DNA of 18,930 bases from Puniceicoccales bacterium (GTDB lineage: Bacteria; Verrucomicrobiota; Verrucomicrobiia; Opitutales; JAIRLM01). The stretch spans positions 1-18,930 of the forward strand of contig JAITSI010000039.1 of assembly GCA_031287845.1 (NCBI GenBank). Direction: 5' to 3'. The translations under genes and the position numbers were made by a program. Positions within the stretch are counted from its first letter, which is position 1, and every line of letters starts with the position of its first letter. Shown here one piece after another: positions 1 through 6,791 of this stretch. Under the pieces are notes generated by a model, which saw only the letters and a list, made by a program, of their open reading frames with translations, made no database searches and was not told where the DNA came from.

Positions 1-555
1 TTTGAAAGAATCAAAAGCTTTCTTCCCAGCTTTTGGGGAGGGAAGTCTGCGGATCAAACGACCACGGAAGGGGCCACGGATACAGGAGTAGCCGCGGGTA
101 CCAAAACTGAAACCACGGAAAAGCCGAAGATTTCAAAGGGCATGATAGTCGGCATAATTATTTGCTGCGTGAGTCTTATGGTGATCTCCGCGGCCATAAC
201 TTGCCTGTGCATCTTTGCCGCGCCATTTGCGGGAATTATAACGCTCGGCGTAGGATTTATCCTTCTCATAATAGGACTGTGCGTTTTTAGGGTCTCCTGG
301 GATATGAACCAGCCTAAAAGTGAGAAGCTTAAGAAGGACGAAGAGAAAAAAGCAGCAGAAGCAGAGGAAGAAAAGAATAGAAATAAAGATATAGATGGAC
401 AATCTATAACCGGCCAAGAGAAACTCGTAAGAACTAGGACTGATTCAAGTGAAGAGGAAAGTGATAGTTCTACGCCCAGCGTTTCAAATGTCATTGATGC
501 CAACAATAAAGGTGCCAATGAGGAAATGAATGAAGAAAAAAAAGATGGAGTTTAG
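1..555 (+). CDS. Inc-like two-helix membrane protein, 5' end missing
   Basis: The reading frame is open from the first base, so the gene starts before the window; 184 residues are visible. Residues 1-47 are Thr/Ser/Gly-rich and hydrophilic. Residues about 48-100 form one long bilobed hydrophobic stretch: two membrane helices with a very short turn around Ala-Pro-Phe-Ala. Residues 101-184 are a charged Lys/Glu/Ser/Asn-rich cytoplasmic-type tail. A closely spaced hydrophobic hairpin with hydrophilic flanks is the defining trait of chlamydial Inc proteins, which are type III substrates inserted in the host vacuole membrane; placing this protein there is inference. It shares the short block GLCVF at the end of its second helix with the membrane protein at 9113-10087. 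Base composition is less GC-rich than the housekeeping genes. An ordinary inner-membrane protein remains possible. An internal ATG at 142 could also serve as start, but the upstream coding looks genuine. Confidence 0.7.
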   Translation, partial: FERIKSFLPSFWGGKSADQTTTEGATDTGVAAGTKTETTEKPKISKGMIVGIIICCVSLMVISAAITCLCIFAAPFAGIITLGVGFILLIIGLCVFRVSWDMNQPKSEKLKKDEEKKAAEAEEEKNRNKDIDGQSITGQEKLVRTRTDSSEEESDSSTPSVSNVIDANNKGANEEMNEEKKDGV

Positions 556-802
556 ATAGCCAAAAATTGCAATGCGCGGTCCGCGATCCGGTGGCGTTGG
601 CCGTGGAGACCGCCCATTCCTTTGACAATTGTCTAAACTGTTCGCAGGGGCGGTTGGCGTTCGGAATTCGCCCGCGCTCCTTGATCCCACGGATCTCCTG
701 GAAATTTTCATCCGGCCAGCGGCATCCCGCCCGGCGGTGTCGAAAATTTTTCCGCTGGGATGCCGCAAATTCGTTTAAAAATTGATAAATCTTGGAAAAG
801 AC
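556..802. other. Intergenic region with one inverted repeat
   Basis: No convincing gene is seen. A 10-bp inverted repeat, GCGGCATCCC at 719-728 and GGGATGCCGC at 757-766, encloses a 28-nt loop that contains an AAAATTTTT block. It lies between the convergent 3' ends of the Inc-like gene and tRNA-Asn, so a bidirectional terminator or processing role is possible. Neither strand shows a clear run of T after the stem. Confidence 0.4.
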
Positions 803-877
803 TGGCTGCTCGGGCAGGGCTCGAACCTGCGACCAATCGGTTAACAGCCGACCGCTCTACCACTGAGCTACCGAGCA
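803..877 (-). tRNA. tRNA-Asn (anticodon GTT), CCA encoded
   Basis: The reverse complement folds as a 75-nt cloverleaf. The acceptor stem TGCTCGG pairs with CCGAGCA. The D arm has AGCTCAGTGGTAGAGC, the anticodon loop CTGTTAA gives GTT, and the T arm has GGTTCGAGCC. The discriminator is G at 806 and the 3' CCA is encoded (TGG at 803-805 on the + strand). Asn is assigned from the anticodon and general similarity to bacterial tRNA-Asn. Its promoter-like TTGACT lies 35 nt upstream of the mature 5' end. Confidence 0.96.
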
Positions 878-918
878 AGGCAACGGCGCCATCGAAGGGA
901 GGGGCGCAGGCGAGTCAA
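878..918 (-). promoter_or_regulatory. Putative promoter of tRNA-Asn
   Basis: TTGACT (918-913) is followed 35 nt later by the mature tRNA 5' end. This spacing is right for a -35 box with a start a few bases before the tRNA. A TATAAT-like -10 is not evident; TCGATG sits at the expected 17-bp spacing. Confidence 0.5.
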
Positions 919-949
919 GGGCTTTTCCGATCAAAGCGCAGAATTTTGG

Positions 950-984
950 TTGCCAGGCCGGAAATTTTCCCCCATCCTCCACGC
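950..984 (+). promoter_or_regulatory. Putative leaderless promoter of the secretion chaperone
   Basis: TTGCCA (950-955) lies 29 nt before the ATG at 985, and CATCCT (973-978) sits at 17-bp spacing. There is no purine-rich ribosome-binding sequence before the ATG; the bases are CCCCCATCCTCCACGC. The same TTGNC-29-start arrangement recurs before four other genes in the window. It is divergent from the tRNA-Asn promoter. Confidence 0.45.
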
Positions 985-1491
985 ATGTTGGACAACGAGG
1001 CTCTTCTGAAGGAAGTTGGATCGCTCCTGCGCATGCCGCTCAAGCTGGATCCCAAGACCTGCCGCTGCACCCTGCGCGACAAAGCCAGTAAGCAGGAGTA
1101 CTTTATCGAGCTTCCCCGCCACAGCTCCTACCTCTACCTCTACAGCGTGCTCCTGCGGGCCTCGCCGGAGCAGGATTCGGCAAATTTCTACCGTTCCCTG
1201 CTGGAGATGAACCTGTTCGGGCTTAAAACGGATACGGGATCCCTCAGCATCGACCCGGCCAGCCGCTCCATCCTGCTGCACCTGTCCTTTCCCATGGAAT
1301 TTCTCACGCCCCAGCTGATGGTGAATCTGCTCACGAATTTCACGGCGACGGCAAAGAAATTGGGCGTGGCCGTGGAGGATCAGCTGCTCATCAGCAATAA
1401 GGATGCCCAAAAACGGCGCGTCCACTATTCGCCGGCCGAGGGCATGGACAAAAAAAATCCCGGAAGCAGCATGCGGGTCATTCGCATCTAG
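985..1491 (+). CDS. CesT-family type III secretion chaperone
   Basis: This is a 168-residue protein predicted to be a small dimeric cytosolic chaperone that keeps a type III effector or translocator secretion-competent. It shows the CesT/SycE layout: an N-terminal helix (LLKEVGSLLRM), a beta-meander (residues about 20-60), the helix YRSLLEMNLFGLKT (69-82), the strand pair GSLSIDPASRSILLHLSFP (85-103), then a long helix (107-127) ending KKLG. The block around LLEMN...TGSLSID is the most family-typical part. The tail from residue 138 is basic and likely disordered. The ATG at 985 is chosen because longer in-frame starts would run through tRNA-Asn and because TTGCCA lies 29 nt upstream. Two OTU-like effector candidates lie immediately downstream, convergent, and are plausible clients (inference). 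The stop codon TAG is the first part of a dispersed repeat. A YbjN-like protein of the same fold is the alternative. Confidence 0.8.
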   Translation: MLDNEALLKEVGSLLRMPLKLDPKTCRCTLRDKASKQEYFIELPRHSSYLYLYSVLLRASPEQDSANFYRSLLEMNLFGLKTDTGSLSIDPASRSILLHLSFPMEFLTPQLMVNLLTNFTATAKKLGVAVEDQLLISNKDAQKRRVHYSPAEGMDKKNPGSSMRVIRI

Positions 1492-1680
1492 GGCCAGGAC
1501 TCGTAAACCCGATTCGCCGGTTGACGGTGGGGTTGCGCCTCCTTTGGCACCCTCCCCCTCCGCGGAGTGTTGCTGCGCCGATGCTCGAGGGAAGCGCAGC
1601 ACGGCGAAGCTGGGGGCATCGCCCCTAACCGGGTCTGCCGGCCCTAGAGACCCTGGCCGGCCTGGAGGCCTGCAGCGGGG
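1488..1680 (+). repeat. Dispersed repeat, copy A
   Basis: The copy begins at CTAG (1488-1491), overlapping the TAG stop of the chaperone. It runs through GGACTCGTAAACCCG and CGCCGGTTGACGGTGGGG into a GC-rich stretch with a near-palindrome around GCGCAGCACGGCG. The first about 60 bp match 8845-8905 (same strand) and the reverse complement of 11759-11810. The stretch 1545-1650 resembles 8908-8990 more loosely. The rest of the gap to 1784 holds nothing recognisable. Confidence 0.7.
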
Positions 1681-1784
1681 TGGAATCGGGAACAAAGCCT
1701 CCCATTGGGCCTGTCCGGCCGGTCGGACCACGGATTTCATTCGTCAGTCACGTGTCCCCCTCCCTCCACCTGCTCAACCGTCTT

Positions 1785-3455
1785 CTACTCAACAACCTTG
1801 GACAGTTTAAGCATGGGCATGCAATGCGTGCCCGATTGGCTGAAGAACAGAAAAAGCGGCTCCTGCTTCTTCGCACCGTTCGGTAATCCTATGTCATCTT
1901 CGGCGAGTTTATTTTTGGCGTTAGCAATTGCATCATCCGCCATATTACGACATTTCCCAACATAATTGGCGTAGGTTCCTCCTTCTTCTTCTATGTCTAG
2001 GGCAAAAGTTTCTTTTAGGAAATCTTTGACTGTGTTATTCCAAAAAGCCTTATCGACTCCATTCAGGTCTTGTTCAGCCCAATTTAAAATAGACTCATCG
2101 TCCTGTGAATTGGTATTTTTTATCTCATCCTCATACACATCCAGAAGATATCCTATCCGTTTCGCCTGAATTATTTTGCTGCGATTCTTCCATTCATCCT
2201 CCGTCAACGGCAATGGCAATTTGTAGGAAACCATAGCGCCATTCGTGGTAAAAATTTCGATTTTTTTGGATTCCAGAACCACAATTTTTCTCTGCAATAT
2301 CCTGGCAGATGCACTTTGTGCTAGACATATATCAGGCATTTTTTCATGGGGTTTCCCATCTGCTTCCGCACTAAGATCCCAAAAATAGGGAATTGGATCG
2401 TCATTCCGTGACAATTGAGTATACGTAATCGGATTTTCTATTTCCCTATCCTTCGCCAATAATTCGGCGTCCCCGCGCCGCAGGCCATTTACATCAATGG
2501 TCTTTCCGTTGGGAAGCGAGACCGTGCCGAAATTTGCATCGGCGGCCTTCTGCGTCTCGGAATTATCCAAATTTTTGCTGTCTATGGGCTGTCCCTCGAG
2601 CCACCGCATGCCAAAAATTGGGCTACGAAAGGCACAGGAGTATTCGTGCAAGTGCGGAGCGGGACTAACCGTATTAATTTCATTATTCTTATATTTTCTG
2701 TCCATTGCCTGATAGGAATCTGGCGAGTTAGGTATCGATTTGACCGATCGAGGACTATTCCCATCTAAGGGAAAAAAATTCTTCTTCTTCTTGATGGTTC
2801 CGTGCTCTCCAGTTCCTGGCCACGCATACACCTGTTCGCCGGTCGGTGTTTGGTCGGGAATTTGCGTCCCCGTACCCGTTTCAATGGGGGGGCTAAGAGA
2901 GAGCCCGTCCTGCACCTGCTTTAGGAGGTCTCCGCTAACATTCACCTCGATTTTGCCAACTTTTTCCATTGTGTTGTTAAATGGCTTTACGAGTCCATTC
3001 GCTTTAAATTGATCCAACATTCGCCCTTCGTAGGCAATGCGCTCTTGCGCGTCATCTTGACCAAGCGGATAGCACGGTCCCAAGGGAACCCGGACATTCG
3101 TCCCCGGCGAAGGATTGTTTGATGAAAGGGAGAATGACTGTGTTAGCGGCAGATGTATCCGCAACGGCAAATTTTGACAATCCTTCTCCACGCGTTCCAA
3201 CATTTTTTCCAGTCGTTTATGTGCGCTGCCTGAAAAGGGTCGCAGGAATAGGGCCATGAGGCGGGAAATAAAGCTGCAATGCCCATCCAGGCGCAGGCAG
3301 TAGTACAGGGAGTCCACCGTCACGCGTAGCACAGACTTTTCCGTCTGAACATTTTGAGCGGTGGCCTGGTCCGTAGCGCCCTGCATTTTCGCAGGGTTCT
3401 TGCCAATGGCAGTTAGAAAGCCAACCGTGAGATCACTGCGCAAATTCGACACCAT
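1785..3455 (-). CDS. OTU-like cysteine protease, putative secreted effector (paralogue 1)
   Basis: This is a 556-residue protein from the ATG at 3455. Residues 1-45 are a polar, Ser/Thr/Gln-containing N-terminus of the kind that carries type III signals. SLYYCLRLDG...FISRLMALFLRP (about 49-73) is a hydrophobic patch shared with paralogue 2. A shared block GPCYP...AYEGRMLDQFKANGLVK (126-157) follows, then the Cys box HEYSCAFRSPIFGMRWLEGQP (Cys274). The block AQSASARILQRKIVVLE...IEIF (379-402) and the His box GTHCMPMLKLS (His544) close the domain. OTU deubiquitinases have D-G-N-C-x-F-R-S around the nucleophile, an A-x-x-L-x-x-P-I-x-V strand, and a C-terminal His followed by an aromatic residue. 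The order and spacing here match, although Asp-3 is Glu and the residue after His is Cys. Expected activity is cleavage of ubiquitin chains in a host cell; this is inference. GTG at 3476 gives a 7-residue longer form, but alignment to paralogue 2 favours 3455. GC is lower than the neighbours. Confidence 0.75.
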   Translation of the reverse strand: MVSNLRSDLTVGFLTAIGKNPAKMQGATDQATAQNVQTEKSVLRVTVDSLYYCLRLDGHCSFISRLMALFLRPFSGSAHKRLEKMLERVEKDCQNLPLRIHLPLTQSFSLSSNNPSPGTNVRVPLGPCYPLGQDDAQERIAYEGRMLDQFKANGLVKPFNNTMEKVGKIEVNVSGDLLKQVQDGLSLSPPIETGTGTQIPDQTPTGEQVYAWPGTGEHGTIKKKKNFFPLDGNSPRSVKSIPNSPDSYQAMDRKYKNNEINTVSPAPHLHEYSCAFRSPIFGMRWLEGQPIDSKNLDNSETQKAADANFGTVSLPNGKTIDVNGLRRGDAELLAKDREIENPITYTQLSRNDDPIPYFWDLSAEADGKPHEKMPDICLAQSASARILQRKIVVLESKKIEIFTTNGAMVSYKLPLPLTEDEWKNRSKIIQAKRIGYLLDVYEDEIKNTNSQDDESILNWAEQDLNGVDKAFWNNTVKDFLKETFALDIEEEGGTYANYVGKCRNMADDAIANAKNKLAEDDIGLPNGAKKQEPLFLFFSQSGTHCMPMLKLSKVVE

Positions 3456-3489
3456 GGGGGAAGATTGACACCCCACGCCACCCTGTCAA
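3456..3489 (-). promoter_or_regulatory. Putative leaderless promoter of OTU paralogue 1
   Basis: TTGACA (3489-3484) lies 28 nt before the ATG at 3455, with AATCTT at 17-bp spacing and no Shine-Dalgarno sequence. TTGACAGGGTGGCGTGGGG here aligns with TTGACGGAACGGCGTGGAG upstream of paralogue 2. The upstream region is therefore conserved although the coding parts have diverged. Confidence 0.55.
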
Positions 3490-3587
3490 GACTACTTCGG
3501 GCGCCGTCCGGAAAACCGACAATGCCACGGGCCGCCCTCGAATGGCTAGCCGCGTCGCACATCTCATTTGAGGATTTTCCCTTTAAA

Positions 3588-5492
3588 CTACTTCCGCGTA
3601 ACACCGTTAGACAGGCGAAGCAAAGGAACGAAGTGTTTACCATTAGTCGAGTGCATCAGAAAAAGTGCCGGCCGGATTGAGGCCTTTTCCACATTCAAAA
3701 GCTCATTTTTGATATCTTCAATGTGCTCAGCAGCATGTTGCTGAACTGTTGGTTTCCAATTTTCAAGATAATTTTCGTAGGACGTGCTTTCAATATACGT
3801 TTTTCCGCCACATTTTTCAAACTCCTCAAAACAATTGGGGGCAAATATGTACGACGCTTCAATCTTGGCCCAATTTAGAAAAAAGTTGTCGTTCTTGCCC
3901 GCCTTATCTCCAGTGTAGGCGTTGCGTGCGGCATTAATCTGGCGGTTTTTTAGTGTTTCATTTCGTTTTCTCCACTCTTCTTTTGTTGCTATTGGCAATG
4001 CAAATTGCCTGCGGAATGACGTGCCTTGCGTGGGAAAAATTGTGATACTGCCTGCTTCAAGCCTAAGGAGCACAATCGGCCGGCCCAATACCCTGGCAGA
4101 CGCGCACTGCGCCGTATCTACATCAACCATTGTTGCATGGGGCTTTCCTCTATCCCCCAGGGATAGATCCCAAAACTGTGGGATATTCGTTTTCATATCA
4201 GCAACCAATAAATAATCATCCAACACCATCTTTTGCGTAACTGCATCGTTCAGCAGCTCCGCATCCCGACGGCGTAGGTCATTCACGCCATAGCGTTTTT
4301 CATCGGGAAACAAAACCGTGCCGAAATTCGCATCAGAGGACTCCGGCGTCTGCGGTTTGTTCAGATTTGTGCTGTCTATTGGTTGGCCTTCGAGCCACCG
4401 CATGCCGAAAATTAGGCTGCGAAAGGCGCAGGAGTATTCATTCAAGGGTTGAGCGGGAAGAACGTATCCATTATTGGCACTCATGAAGCAATCCGACGAA
4501 TCCGGCATCGGTTTGACCGTTCGGGGGCTACCCCCATTCAGGGGAAGAAATCTTGTGTTTTTGATGGTTCCCAACTCACCGGTTCCTGGCCACTCGTACA
4601 CCTGATTGCCGTTCTTTGCTAGGTGTGGAATTTGCGTCCCCGTGCCCACCTCGATGGGATCGCTAAGGGAAAGCACCCGCTGGATTTCCCGCATGGGTCC
4701 TTCTGGAAGCAGCTTCACGAGGCCATTCGCTCGAAATTGGTCCAGCATTCGCCCTTCGTAGGCAACACGCTCCTCCGTATTACCATCATACGGATAGCAC
4801 GGCCCCATGGTACATTGGACCTGCGGCTGCGATGAAGACGATGAGGACGATGAAGGCAGCCGCGACGGGGAAGAGATCGACGAAGACGATGAGGATGCAG
4901 ACGATGAGGATGAAGATGATATCGTCTGCGAAGATGGTTGCGGCAACGGCGAGAGCAGTATCGCCGGCGGCGAGAAGGAAGAGGGCGAGGTCGATGAAGA
5001 CGGCGATGACGGTGAAACAGACGGCGAAGGCCGTCGTGAGGATGAAACCGAGGATGAGACCGAGGATGGGGCCGAGGAAGAGGGCGACGGGATAGAAGAA
5101 GATGCGGACGGCAACGGCGAAGAGGACGATTGCGACGTTGACTGTGCCGACTGCGACGGACTTGCCGCCGACCGTGGCAAATTTAATGGCTCTTCCAAGT
5201 TTTTAGCGTTCGACGGGTCGTCTTTAAGAGAGTCATATTGACTTTGTATCCGACTGCGGGAGCTGGAAAGAGGCCACAGAAACAGGGCCATGAAGAAGGA
5301 AATGAAGCGGCCACGCCCTTCCAGGCGCAGGCAGTAGTACAGGGACTGCGGCGTCACGGAAATTGCAACGTCCTTCGTTTGAATTTTTTGGGAAATGGAC
5401 GAACCCGTGGCCAGCTGCTCCGTTGCGGGGTCTCCCCCCACGGCCGCGAGAAATTTTTGCACAAGTACAGAGTTCCTGGGGTTCAATTCCAC
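3588..5492 (-). CDS. OTU-like cysteine protease, putative secreted effector (paralogue 2) with Ser-rich linker
   Basis: This is a 634-residue protein from the GTG at 5492. It has the same architecture as the gene downstream. SLYYCLRLEGRGRFISFFMALFLWP lies at about 50-74, followed by a long Ser/Pro low-complexity linker (about 107-222) that paralogue 1 lacks. Then come GPCYP...AYEGRMLDQFRANGLVK (230-260), the Cys box NEYSCAFRSLIFGMRWLEGQP (Cys355), AQCASARVLGRPIVLLRL...ITIF (461-486) and the His box NGKHFVPLLRLS (His620). Cys-x-Phe-Arg-Ser, the LGRPIVLL strand and a terminal His-Phe match the OTU fold better than paralogue 1 does, so this copy is more likely active. The GTG start is chosen because VELNPRNSVL aligns with MVSNLRSDLT of paralogue 1; an ORF start at 5567 would run through the promoter. 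The linker is encoded by near-repetitive GAC/GAT/GAG triplets (+ strand) that could change length by slippage. Substrate and host are unknown. Confidence 0.78.
   Translation of the reverse strand: MELNPRNSVLVQKFLAAVGGDPATEQLATGSSISQKIQTKDVAISVTPQSLYYCLRLEGRGRFISFFMALFLWPLSSSRSRIQSQYDSLKDDPSNAKNLEEPLNLPRSAASPSQSAQSTSQSSSSPLPSASSSIPSPSSSAPSSVSSSVSSSRRPSPSVSPSSPSSSTSPSSFSPPAILLSPLPQPSSQTISSSSSSSASSSSSSISSPSRLPSSSSSSSSQPQVQCTMGPCYPYDGNTEERVAYEGRMLDQFRANGLVKLLPEGPMREIQRVLSLSDPIEVGTGTQIPHLAKNGNQVYEWPGTGELGTIKNTRFLPLNGGSPRTVKPMPDSSDCFMSANNGYVLPAQPLNEYSCAFRSLIFGMRWLEGQPIDSTNLNKPQTPESSDANFGTVLFPDEKRYGVNDLRRRDAELLNDAVTQKMVLDDYLLVADMKTNIPQFWDLSLGDRGKPHATMVDVDTAQCASARVLGRPIVLLRLEAGSITIFPTQGTSFRRQFALPIATKEEWRKRNETLKNRQINAARNAYTGDKAGKNDNFFLNWAKIEASYIFAPNCFEEFEKCGGKTYIESTSYENYLENWKPTVQQHAAEHIEDIKNELLNVEKASIRPALFLMHSTNGKHFVPLLRLSNGVTRK
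4825..5170. repeat. Imperfect triplet-repeat tract encoding a serine-rich linker
   Basis: On the + strand this reads as imperfect GAN/GNC triplets; on the coding (minus) strand it gives long runs of Ser with Pro. Paralogue 1 has only a short spacer at this position, so the tract probably expanded after duplication. An all-acidic reading frame on the + strand is a by-product. Confidence 0.7.
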
Positions 5493-5527
5493 ACGAGGTA
5501 CGCTGTTGCTCCACGCCGTTCCGTCAA
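5493..5527 (-). promoter_or_regulatory. Putative leaderless promoter of OTU paralogue 2
   Basis: TTGACG (5527-5522) lies 29 nt before the GTG at 5492, with no Shine-Dalgarno sequence. The core TTGACGGAACGGCGTGGAG is shared with the paralogue 1 upstream region. The -10 is not clear (AGCGTA at 17-bp spacing). Confidence 0.5.
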
Positions 5528-5639
5528 GATCATTTGTCGGAGCTCGGGAAAGGCCTCTCCGTGGCACGGCTGGGCCGAAATGTATAAATCATGGGCAAAA
5601 TGGGAAGCAGCAAACCATAGGGCGGGAACGGCCAAGCCT

Positions 5640-6791
5640 TCAGAAAGAGCCGTCCGGCCAGCAGAGAATTTCCAGGCCCAGGGCATCGGCCAGCAGCAGC
5701 CCGCGATCGGTTAGGCACAGCCGGTCACCGCACTCCTCCAGCCAGCGATTGGCCGTCCACCGCTCCAGCAGGGGCAGGTAGCGGCGAAAATTTTCCCCGT
5801 GGCGGTCCTCGAGCCGGCGCCGGCCGATTCCCTCCCGGAGCCGCAGGCCAAAGATCAGCGTGTCCTCCAGGAGAATGGATTCGGTCAACGGCCCCTCCTC
5901 CTCCTCGCACGGCCGGCCAAGCTCCACGCCCTTCTGCCACAGCTCCAGGCTGGCCACGTTGCGGAATCGCCTCCCCCGCCACTGGGATGCCGCCGACGGG
6001 CCCAGCCCCAGCCAGCGGCCCATGCGCCAGACGTTGAGATTGTGCTGGCAGCGCCGGCCCGGCCTGGCGAAGTTCGAAACCTCATAGTGCTCGTAGCCAG
6101 CTTCTCCTAGCAAATCCCAGCCCAGCCGGCAAAAGCGTTCCCCGGCGGTGGCAGCCCGGCGGAGTTGGGGCAGCCGTGCGGCCAGGGAAGAGCCCTCGTC
6201 CCCGGAAAGCACGTAGGTGGAGATGTGATCCGGGGCCAGGGCGATGGTCCGGCGCAGGTCCTCCCTCCAGTCGGCCAGGGTCTGGCCCGGCACGCAGAAA
6301 ATGAGGTCCACGCTGACGGCGAATCCCATTGCCCGGGCTCCAATGACAGCATCCTCGGCATCCCCGGACCGCTGCCGACGGCCCAGCGCGCGGAGAATTT
6401 TTTCCGAAAAACTCTGCACGCCAAGGGACAGGCGGGTCACGCCCAGGTCCTTCCAATGCCGCAGCCTTTCCGGCCGTGCGCTTGCCGGCGAGAGCTCCAC
6501 GGTCCATTCCCGCGGCCGGGAATCGCCATCGCCGATGAGGGCACCCGCGATCCGGGCAGCGTGTTCCCGGGAAAGGATGCCCGGCGTGCCTCCGCCGAAG
6601 AACAGGGTCGCGATGGGCTCCTCCACCCGCCGCAGGGCCCACTCCGCCACGAGGGCAGCGGCGTAGGAATCCATGTCCCGGCGCCGGGGAGGGCTTTGGT
6701 AGAAGGCGCAGTAGGCGCAGCGGGAAGCGCAGAATGGCACGTGCACGTAGACGCCGAGCTCATTGGAACTGGCGCAGGAAGCGGAGGTCAT
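5640..6791 (-). CDS. hemW: HemW-like radical SAM heme chaperone
   Basis: This is a 383-residue protein, the usual HemW length. HemW-family proteins bind heme and a [4Fe-4S] cluster with SAM and are thought to deliver heme to membrane cytochromes; older annotations call them oxygen-independent coproporphyrinogen oxidase. The radical-SAM motif CASRCAYC (Cys21, 25, 28) is present, followed by FFGGGTP (about 64-70), LSLGVQSF (about 120-127) and DLIFCVPGQT. The HNLNVWRMGRWLGLGPSAAS segment corresponds to the family HN-x-x-YW heme-related motif, with Val in place of Tyr. The single CX3CX2C and the absence of the extra N-terminal part of HemN favour HemW. The start overlaps the 3' end of pheS by 32 bp, implying translational coupling; no ribosome-binding site is visible at the ATG. 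Confidence 0.9.
   Translation of the reverse strand: MTSASCASSNELGVYVHVPFCASRCAYCAFYQSPPRRRDMDSYAAALVAEWALRRVEEPIATLFFGGGTPGILSREHAARIAGALIGDGDSRPREWTVELSPASARPERLRHWKDLGVTRLSLGVQSFSEKILRALGRRQRSGDAEDAVIGARAMGFAVSVDLIFCVPGQTLADWREDLRRTIALAPDHISTYVLSGDEGSSLAARLPQLRRAATAGERFCRLGWDLLGEAGYEHYEVSNFARPGRRCQHNLNVWRMGRWLGLGPSAASQWRGRRFRNVASLELWQKGVELGRPCEEEEGPLTESILLEDTLIFGLRLREGIGRRRLEDRHGENFRRYLPLLERWTANRWLEECGDRLCLTDRGLLLADALGLEILCWPDGSF

Noticed and set aside
760..984. N-terminal extension of the chaperone from 760
   Set aside because: It would translate through tRNA-Asn and its promoter; the CesT-like part begins at the ATG at 985.
4807..5241. Asp/Glu-rich 144-residue frame on the + strand
   Set aside because: It is the complement of the serine-rich linker in the OTU gene; the extreme acidity is a by-product of Ser codons on the other strand.
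6437..6763. ATGA-overlap start directly at the pheS stop
   Set aside because: The ATG overlapping the pheS TGA opens a different frame from HemW and gives no motif; the radical-SAM frame starts at 6791.
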